Positions 6,324 through 10,940 of a stretch of DNA of 10,940 nt are shown piece after piece (position 1 is the first letter of the stretch; every line of letters begins with the position of its first letter). The stretch covers positions 1 through 10,940 of the forward strand of contig DAOVYP010000041.1 in the NCBI GenBank assembly GCA_030635565.1, given 5' to 3'. Source of the stretch: Spirochaeta sp. GTDB taxonomy: Bacteria > Spirochaetota > Spirochaetia > DSM-2461. The notes below the pieces were generated by a model. That model saw only the letters and a list, made by a program, of their open reading frames with translations, searched no databases and was not told the DNA's origin. Made by a program: the position numbers and the translations under genes.

Positions 6324-7418
6324 CTATTGATCCGATACCATTTCCGGGCCGGCAAAATTTTCCATATATTGCCGGTAATCCCCTTGTGTATTGAGATTCG
6401 CCGGCACTTCTGAGGGGGCCAGGTCGACAATAGAGATATCAACCCGGTCGTATACCATTCGTATCCTCGTTTCTCCTTCGGACATAAGACGCTTTACAGC
6501 AGGAACTATTGATTTCCGATAGACCGCATAAAGCGTTTCATACCGGCCATCGGGCTTCCGGGGTACGGCTCCATCCTTCCCCCTGGCCGCCCGGAGAAGC
6601 CGGCGAATCACCATGGGATCAGCGTTCGGAATGTCACATGCCATGAAAAAACAGCTTTCATGGTACGCTTCTTCCAGACAGGTGAGAATACCGGCGACAG
6701 GTCCGGGAATCGTGTATCCGTCGGAAACATTCCTCACGTTTGTCCGCGAATAAGCACCTGAGCGGCCGCTGCTGACGAGTACCTCATCGAAATTCCGTCT
6801 GAGCAGATCGATGTTCCTGTCAATGAGGGTTTGCCCACCGATGCTTATCAGCGCCTTATCCTTTCCCATGCGGCTGCTTGCACCTCCAGCGAGTACGACT
6901 GCAGACGCGGCGACTTGTAAATGCCAGTGTCCGTCGCTCCATGTAATCCGTTCGGCCTCAAGATCGAAATCATTAGCGTCTGAATCAACGATACGGTCCG
7001 CCAGATTTATCACATCGTGATCAGTGGACTCAGGGTCGACACCGTTCCCGTCACAGACAACCAGGAATAATCCCGGTTCGAGAACCATACGGAGTGAATT
7101 GGACTCGCAGACAATCGCCGTATCCGGCGGTACGCTGCCCAGGAAATCCGATACGGTACGGCTCAGAGATTCTGATCGAACCATAATCCTGTACGTCTTA
7201 GCCAATCCTGAATAATAGGTCCAATCCGTATCCGTCGAAGACATTCCGGTATCGCTTTCCTGTATAGTAGAAACTTTCAGTCCGATAACAGGCCGGCCTG
7301 AATCAGTCAAGTTCCGGATCACCTGGGAAGCGAAATCCATGGTGTATGAGTCAGGACTACAGGAGCCGAGGAGAAGCACCCGGGCATCAGAGTAACCTTT
7401 GATAACGTTATGCTCCAC
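6324..7418 (-). CDS. mobA: MobA-type molybdenum cofactor guanylyltransferase with N-terminal MobB-like domain lacking a P-loop
   Basis: Residues 171-364 are a MobA domain, which transfers GMP from GTP to molybdopterin to build the guanine dinucleotide cofactor that formate dehydrogenases need. Visible motifs are the nucleotide loop LAGGASSRMGKDKA (176-189), GPVAGI (239-244), the metal-binding Asp in ACDIP (Asp262), and NLNTQGD near the end (341-347). Residues 1 to about 165 are extra. They have a MobB-like order (VLLLGSC strand and helix, VIGLKVS, then DTDWTYYSGLA, AIVCESNSLR and LFLVVCDGNG), but the place of the GKT/S P-loop reads GSCSPDSYTMD, so GTP binding there is doubtful. Plain MobA proteins are about 190-200 residues. 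The GTG start shares its first base with the TAG stop of the formate dehydrogenase gene (TAGTG) and has GAGG four bases upstream, showing translational coupling and a dedicated role in maturing that enzyme. The MobA call is firm; the MobB relationship is inference. Confidence 0.9.
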   Translation of the reverse strand: MEHNVIKGYSDARVLLLGSCSPDSYTMDFASQVIRNLTDSGRPVIGLKVSTIQESDTGMSSTDTDWTYYSGLAKTYRIMVRSESLSRTVSDFLGSVPPDTAIVCESNSLRMVLEPGLFLVVCDGNGVDPESTDHDVINLADRIVDSDANDFDLEAERITWSDGHWHLQVAASAVVLAGGASSRMGKDKALISIGGQTLIDRNIDLLRRNFDEVLVSSGRSGAYSRTNVRNVSDGYTIPGPVAGILTCLEEAYHESCFFMACDIPNADPMVIRRLLRAARGKDGAVPRKPDGRYETLYAVYRKSIVPAVKRLMSEGETRIRMVYDRVDISIVDLAPSEVPANLNTQGDYRQYMENFAGPEMVSDQ

Positions 7419-10120
7419 TAAACCTCAGGCACCGTAACCCGTACGGCGCAGGCTTTGAATTCGGGTATTTTCGCGATGGGATCGAGGGCGGCTATGGTCA
7501 GTGCGTTTGCCGGATTTTCCTTAAAATGGAATGTCATGAAGACACATCCCGAAAAAACCCGTTCCGTAATCTTAGCCGGTACCGTTATCTTTCCCCGCCT
7601 CGATGCGACTTCCAGAACCATACCATCCCTCACATCGAGGGCTTCCGCATCCAAAGGGTTTATCTCCACAAATCCGGTAGGAACCAGATCGTCAAGAACC
7701 TCACAGCGCCGGGTCATCGTGCCTGTATGCCAATGCTGAAGCATGCGCCCGGTGGTCAGTACAAACGGATAATCATCATCCGGCATCTCTTTCGGTGGGA
7801 GAAAATGAACCGGATGAAATTTTCCGAGACCACGGGAAAAAGACTGGGCGTGAAGATATTTCGTTCCCGGATGATCATGATCCGGGCAGGGCCATGGAAG
7901 TCCCAGTTTGTCGATCCGGTCGTAGTGGATTCCGCCGTATATCGGAGTGAGGGAGGCGATTTCCTCCTGTACCGCCGATGAGTCGGCATATTCCATTTCA
8001 TAAGCCATGCGGCGGGCGATATCACAAATGATTTCCCAATCACCCCGCGCGTCTCCGGGAGCTTCAACAGCTTTCCTGACACGTTGAACTCGGCGCTCGG
8101 TATTGGTGAAAGTTCCCTCTTTTTCCGCGAAACATACCGCCGGCAGTACAACGTCGGCAAGCTCGGCCGTTTCGCTCATAAAGATGTCCTGTACGACAAG
8201 AAAATCAATTTTTTTCAATCCCTTGCCGACAAAATTGATGTCAGGATCACTTAACATGGGGTTCTCGCCCTTGATGTACAGCCCGCGCACCTGTCCATTC
8301 GCCGCTGCCTTCATGATTTCCACAACAGTCAGTCCGTTATCGGGAGATAACTGAACTCCCCATGCCTTCTCGAATTTCGCCCTTAAATCAGGGTCGGTTA
8401 CTTTCTGATAGCCGGGATACACATTTGGAAGCGCTCCCATGTCACAGGCGCCCTGGACATTATTCTGTCCACGAAGCGGATTCACCCCTGAGCATTCCTT
8501 GCCGACATTGCCGGTGAGCATGGCCAGGTTTGCCAGACTCAATACGTTATCGGTACCGGTGGTGTGCTGGGTAATGCCCATGGAATACACGATGGATGCG
8601 GTATCCGCGGTCGCGTACATCCGCGCCGCCTTGCGAATCAGATCAGCGGGAATTCCGATAATCGGGGCCATCTTTTCAGGGGAGCAGCCCTTCACAGCAT
8701 CCCTGACGGTTTCGTAGTCCTCGGTTCTTGAGTTGATAAAATCCTTGTCTTCCAGACCCTCTTCAATAATCACCTGCATCATCGCATTGATGAGAGCCAC
8801 ATCGGTTCCCGGGCGCTGTTGGATGTGGACATCGGCGATTTCCGTAAGCGAGATACGCCGCGGGTCGGAAACAACAAGCTTCGTTCGGCCGGCGGCAACG
8901 GCTTGCCGGATAAGAATCCCGATGATTGGATGGTTCTCGGTTGTATTCGATCCGATGACGAAGATCATCGGAGATCGTCCGAGCTCTTCGATGCTGTTGG
9001 TCATCGCACCGCTGCCGAAGGCCCGGGCAAGACCGGTTACCGTACTGGCATGGCAGAGCCTGGCGCAATGATCGATATTATTTGTTCCAAATACCGCACG
9101 GACAAACTTCTGCATGACGTAGTTATCTTCATTCGTCGTCTTAGCCGAACTTAAACCGGCGAGTGCATTCCCGCCATATTCATTCTTTATCTCCATGAAA
9201 CGGGACGCAACCAGGTTCAGTGCTTCATCCCACGTCGCTTCACGAAAGACATCATTTTCCATGATGAGCGGAGTCTTCAGCCGGTCGTCACTGCCGATGA
9301 ATTCCATACCGAACCGGCCCTTGACGCAGGTATTCCCATCGTTGGGTACGCAACCTGTCTCGCTGGTGACGCGAATGATACTCTGTGTTTTGGAACTGAA
9401 ATTCAAATCAAGCTGACATCCGACACCGCAATACGGACAAGTAGTCCGGGTTTTGGTAATATGCTTTGCCTGGCCGGCGCCTGCCGCACTTCGATCGTAC
9501 AGGGCCCCTGTTGGACAAGTGCTGAGGCATTGCCCGCAGTACTCACAGGTCGATTGTTTGAGTTTGACGTTGAATCCCGTCGTTACCAGTGCGGATCCGG
9601 CTCTCTCTCTCAGTGTAAGAGTTTCTACGCCCTGAACTTCGGCGCAAATTTTCACACAGCGTTGACACCGTATGCATATCGAAGGGTCGTACTTGATGGC
9701 CAGATCGCCGCTGGTATAATTCGGAGTGGTGATATTTAATGCAAAATACGGGTACTTGTGCTCATTGATCTGATATTCGTAAGCATAATCCTGCAGCAGG
9801 CAATCGCCGTCGCTATCGCAGCTGCTGCACTCGAGCCGATGCTCGCTCATTATCAACTCAAGATTCGTACGCCTTATTCGACGTATGGCCGGACTCCGGG
9901 TATTAACAACCATGCCGTCTTCCGCAATGCGTGAACATGATGTCTGTAAACCTTTCGCACCCTCAATTTCCACAACACAGAGTCGACATGCACCGGTTGG
10001 GGAAATCCTCGGGTCGTAGCACAGATGGGGGATCTCGATCCCATTCAGCAAGGCGGCATGTAAGACTGTTGTTCCGGCATCGACTTTGACCGTGTTGCCG
10101 TCGATACTCAGCTCGACCAT
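7418..10120 (-). CDS. fdhF: Formate dehydrogenase catalytic (alpha) subunit, Cys form
   Basis: This 900-residue cytosolic enzyme oxidises formate to CO2 (or the reverse) at a Mo- or W-bis-MGD centre. The front end is NuoG-like: a [2Fe-2S] domain (Cys34, Cys45, Cys48, Cys62), a His-Cys3 cluster (His94, Cys98, Cys101, Cys107) and two [4Fe-4S] motifs (Cys149, 152, 155, 159 and Cys192, 195, 198, 202). The molybdopterin oxidoreductase part starts with CPYCGVGC (Cys228, 231, 235, with Cys265), and its metal ligand is Cys356 in ARLCHAST, codon TGC at 9055-9053, where some relatives use selenocysteine. GSNTTENHP and the C-terminal LTTGRMLQHWHTGTMTRR region fit formate dehydrogenases. No signal peptide is present. 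The ATG at 10120 is preferred, with AGG and AGAGGT six to nine bases upstream; a GTG at 10147 would add nine residues. The preceding NuoF-like gene ends 31 bases upstream, giving an NAD(P)-linked or hydrogenase-linked complex. The symbol fdhA is also in use. Confidence 0.95.
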   Translation of the reverse strand: MVELSIDGNTVKVDAGTTVLHAALLNGIEIPHLCYDPRISPTGACRLCVVEIEGAKGLQTSCSRIAEDGMVVNTRSPAIRRIRRTNLELIMSEHRLECSSCDSDGDCLLQDYAYEYQINEHKYPYFALNITTPNYTSGDLAIKYDPSICIRCQRCVKICAEVQGVETLTLRERAGSALVTTGFNVKLKQSTCEYCGQCLSTCPTGALYDRSAAGAGQAKHITKTRTTCPYCGVGCQLDLNFSSKTQSIIRVTSETGCVPNDGNTCVKGRFGMEFIGSDDRLKTPLIMENDVFREATWDEALNLVASRFMEIKNEYGGNALAGLSSAKTTNEDNYVMQKFVRAVFGTNNIDHCARLCHASTVTGLARAFGSGAMTNSIEELGRSPMIFVIGSNTTENHPIIGILIRQAVAAGRTKLVVSDPRRISLTEIADVHIQQRPGTDVALINAMMQVIIEEGLEDKDFINSRTEDYETVRDAVKGCSPEKMAPIIGIPADLIRKAARMYATADTASIVYSMGITQHTTGTDNVLSLANLAMLTGNVGKECSGVNPLRGQNNVQGACDMGALPNVYPGYQKVTDPDLRAKFEKAWGVQLSPDNGLTVVEIMKAAANGQVRGLYIKGENPMLSDPDINFVGKGLKKIDFLVVQDIFMSETAELADVVLPAVCFAEKEGTFTNTERRVQRVRKAVEAPGDARGDWEIICDIARRMAYEMEYADSSAVQEEIASLTPIYGGIHYDRIDKLGLPWPCPDHDHPGTKYLHAQSFSRGLGKFHPVHFLPPKEMPDDDYPFVLTTGRMLQHWHTGTMTRRCEVLDDLVPTGFVEINPLDAEALDVRDGMVLEVASRRGKITVPAKITERVFSGCVFMTFHFKENPANALTIAALDPIAKIPEFKACAVRVTVPEV

Positions 10121-10126
10121 AGGTTT

Positions 10127-10135
10127 CCTACCTCT
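10127..10135 (-). promoter_or_regulatory. Ribosome binding site that decides the formate dehydrogenase start
   Basis: The - strand reads AGAGGTAGG, six bases, then ATG at 10120. The alternative GTG at 10147 is only four bases after the previous stop (10152-10154), leaving its upstream site inside the coding end of the NuoF-like gene, so the ATG is favoured. Confidence 0.55.
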
Positions 10136-10151
10136 TTCGTTTCCCACTCTC

Positions 10152-10940
10152 TTATCTCACATTTACCGCATCCACCGGGCACACCTCCCGGCAGTTACCG
10201 CATCTGATGCATATGGTCGAATCGATGACATGAGGCATCTTCGCTTCACCGATGATCGCATCCACCGGGCAGGATTTCGCACATTTCTGGCACCCGATAC
10301 AGCGATCCGGTTCGATACTGAAAGTAATGAGATCTTTACAAACTCCTGCGGGGCAGCGTTTTTCATTGATGTGAGCTTCATACTCATCGCGAAAGTACTG
10401 CAGGGTTGACAGAACCGGATTGGGTGCCGTTTGACCGAGTCCGCATAAAGAACCCGCTTTCACATCGTTTGCAAGCTCCTCGAGCCTATGTATATCGCCC
10501 TTTTGACCCTTGCCTTCGCATATTCGCGTCAGTATGTCGACGAGATGTTTGGTGCCGACACGACAGGGAACACAGGTGCCGCATGATTCTTTTCGAGTGA
10601 ACTCCAGGAAGAACCGCGCCACATCAACCATACAGGTTCTGTCATCCATCACTACCAATCCGCCCGAACCCATGATTGCGCCGACTTCCTTAACCGATTC
10701 ATAGTCAATTTTCAGATCCAGATGCTCTGCAGGGACACAACCGCCGGAAGGACCGCCGATCTGTGCCGCTTTGAATTTCCGGCCCTTGAGCGGACCTCCT
10801 CCAACACCGAAAACTATGTCCCGAAGGCTCACACCCATCGGCACTTCGACAAGGCCGGTTTCCCTCACTTTACCGGCCAGGGCGAAAATCTTCGTGCCCC
10901 TGCCTCCCGCACTACCGAGGGAAGAATACCGGTCGGCGCC
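10152..10940 (-). CDS. nuoF: NuoF-like NAD(P)H-binding subunit with C-terminal 2x[4Fe-4S] ferredoxin (5' partial)
   Basis: The frame is open to the right edge; 262 residues of the C-terminal part are visible, beginning [19 protein letters not shown], so the GTG at 10868 is internal. The visible fragment starts in [11 protein letters not shown], then an SLBB-like segment ([15 protein letters not shown]), then the NuoF [4Fe-4S] motif [12 protein letters not shown] (Cys120, 123, 126) with its fourth ligand in SLCGLGQ (Cys166). A bridge with RCPAGVC leads to two ferredoxin motifs (Cys214, 217, 220, 224 and Cys244, 247, 250, 254), each CXXCXXCXXXCP. The FMN and NADH pocket would be in the missing N-terminal part. 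Members with this extra ferredoxin tail are found in soluble complexes such as HndC/HydB of NAD(P)-linked or bifurcating hydrogenases and in formate dehydrogenases. Placement just upstream of the catalytic subunit says it carries electrons between formate dehydrogenase and NAD(P). The symbol names the family; the paralogue could equally be called hndC or fdhB. Confidence 0.93.
   Translation of the reverse strand, partial: GADRYSSLGSAGGRGTKIFALAGKVRETGLVEVPMGVSLRDIVFGVGGGPLKGRKFKAAQIGGPSGGCVPAEHLDLKIDYESVKEVGAIMGSGGLVVMDDRTCMVDVARFFLEFTRKESCGTCVPCRVGTKHLVDILTRICEGKGQKGDIHRLEELANDVKAGSLCGLGQTAPNPVLSTLQYFRDEYEAHINEKRCPAGVCKDLITFSIEPDRCIGCQKCAKSCPVDAIIGEAKMPHVIDSTICIRCGNCREVCPVDAVNVR

Noticed and set aside
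7526..7981. 151-codon + strand open frame inside the formate dehydrogenase gene
   Set aside because: It is antisense to a clearly conserved catalytic subunit and its product has no recognisable motif.
9053..9055. Possible selenocysteine codon at the formate dehydrogenase active site
   Set aside because: The codon is TGC on the coding strand, so the ligand is cysteine and no Sec insertion is needed.
10121..10147. Upstream GTG start of the formate dehydrogenase gene at 10147
   Set aside because: The nine extra residues (MGNERGRKP) are unlike the family N-terminus, and the ATG at 10120 has the better ribosome binding site.
1..10940. Mobile elements, CRISPR arrays, tRNA or rRNA genes
   Set aside because: No transposase or integrase, no regularly spaced repeats, and no tRNA-like or rRNA-like sequence were seen on either strand.

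Overview
The window looks like a stretch of chromosome from an anaerobic, Gram-negative (diderm) bacterium of moderate GC content. A spirochaete of the Spirochaeta/Sediminispirochaeta kind would fit. The hints are a CsgG-domain protein continuing into a barrel-like C-terminus, a lipoprotein built from chitobiase-type repeats, a B12-type radical SAM protein, and a cytosolic NAD(P)-linked style formate dehydrogenase. This assignment is inference from gene content, not from a marker gene.

The left part (2-2623) reads on the + strand. It holds the C-terminal portion of a B12-binding-type radical SAM protein cut by the window edge, then a family 2 glycosyltransferase overlapping it by 13 bases, then a small exported protein of unknown function with a possible promoter of its own. 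A bidirectional terminator (2631-2676) separates these from everything to the right, which reads on the - strand.

In transcription order (right to left), the - strand begins with a three-gene formate dehydrogenase cluster. It contains a NuoF-like flavin/NAD-binding subunit with a C-terminal double [4Fe-4S] ferredoxin (partial, cut by the window end), a 900-residue formate dehydrogenase catalytic subunit with a NuoG-like iron-sulfur front end and a Cys rather than Sec molybdenum ligand, and a MobA-type molybdenum cofactor guanylyltransferase. The stop codon of the catalytic subunit shares a base with the MobA start. The MobA protein carries an extra N-terminal domain that resembles MobB without its P-loop. 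Together the cluster supplies the enzyme, its electron acceptor module and a cofactor maturation enzyme: formate would be oxidised at Mo-bis-MGD and electrons passed along Fe-S clusters to FMN/NAD(P), or the reverse.

Downstream of the formate dehydrogenase genes come two envelope proteins, each behind a sizeable non-coding gap. The first is a secreted CsgG-domain protein with a barrel-like C-terminus; its leader can form a 9-bp stem that covers the start of its Shine-Dalgarno sequence. The second is a lipoprotein with four chitobiase C-terminal-type repeats and a propeller-like C-terminal half, preceded by an AT-rich 288-base region with repeated palindromic motifs.

No mobile element, CRISPR array, tRNA or rRNA was seen. 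No complete undescribed multi-gene system is evident. The most interesting leads are the P-loop-less MobB-MobA fusion, the leader stem of the CsgG-family gene, the small exported His-motif protein, and the regulatory gap upstream of the lipoprotein gene.
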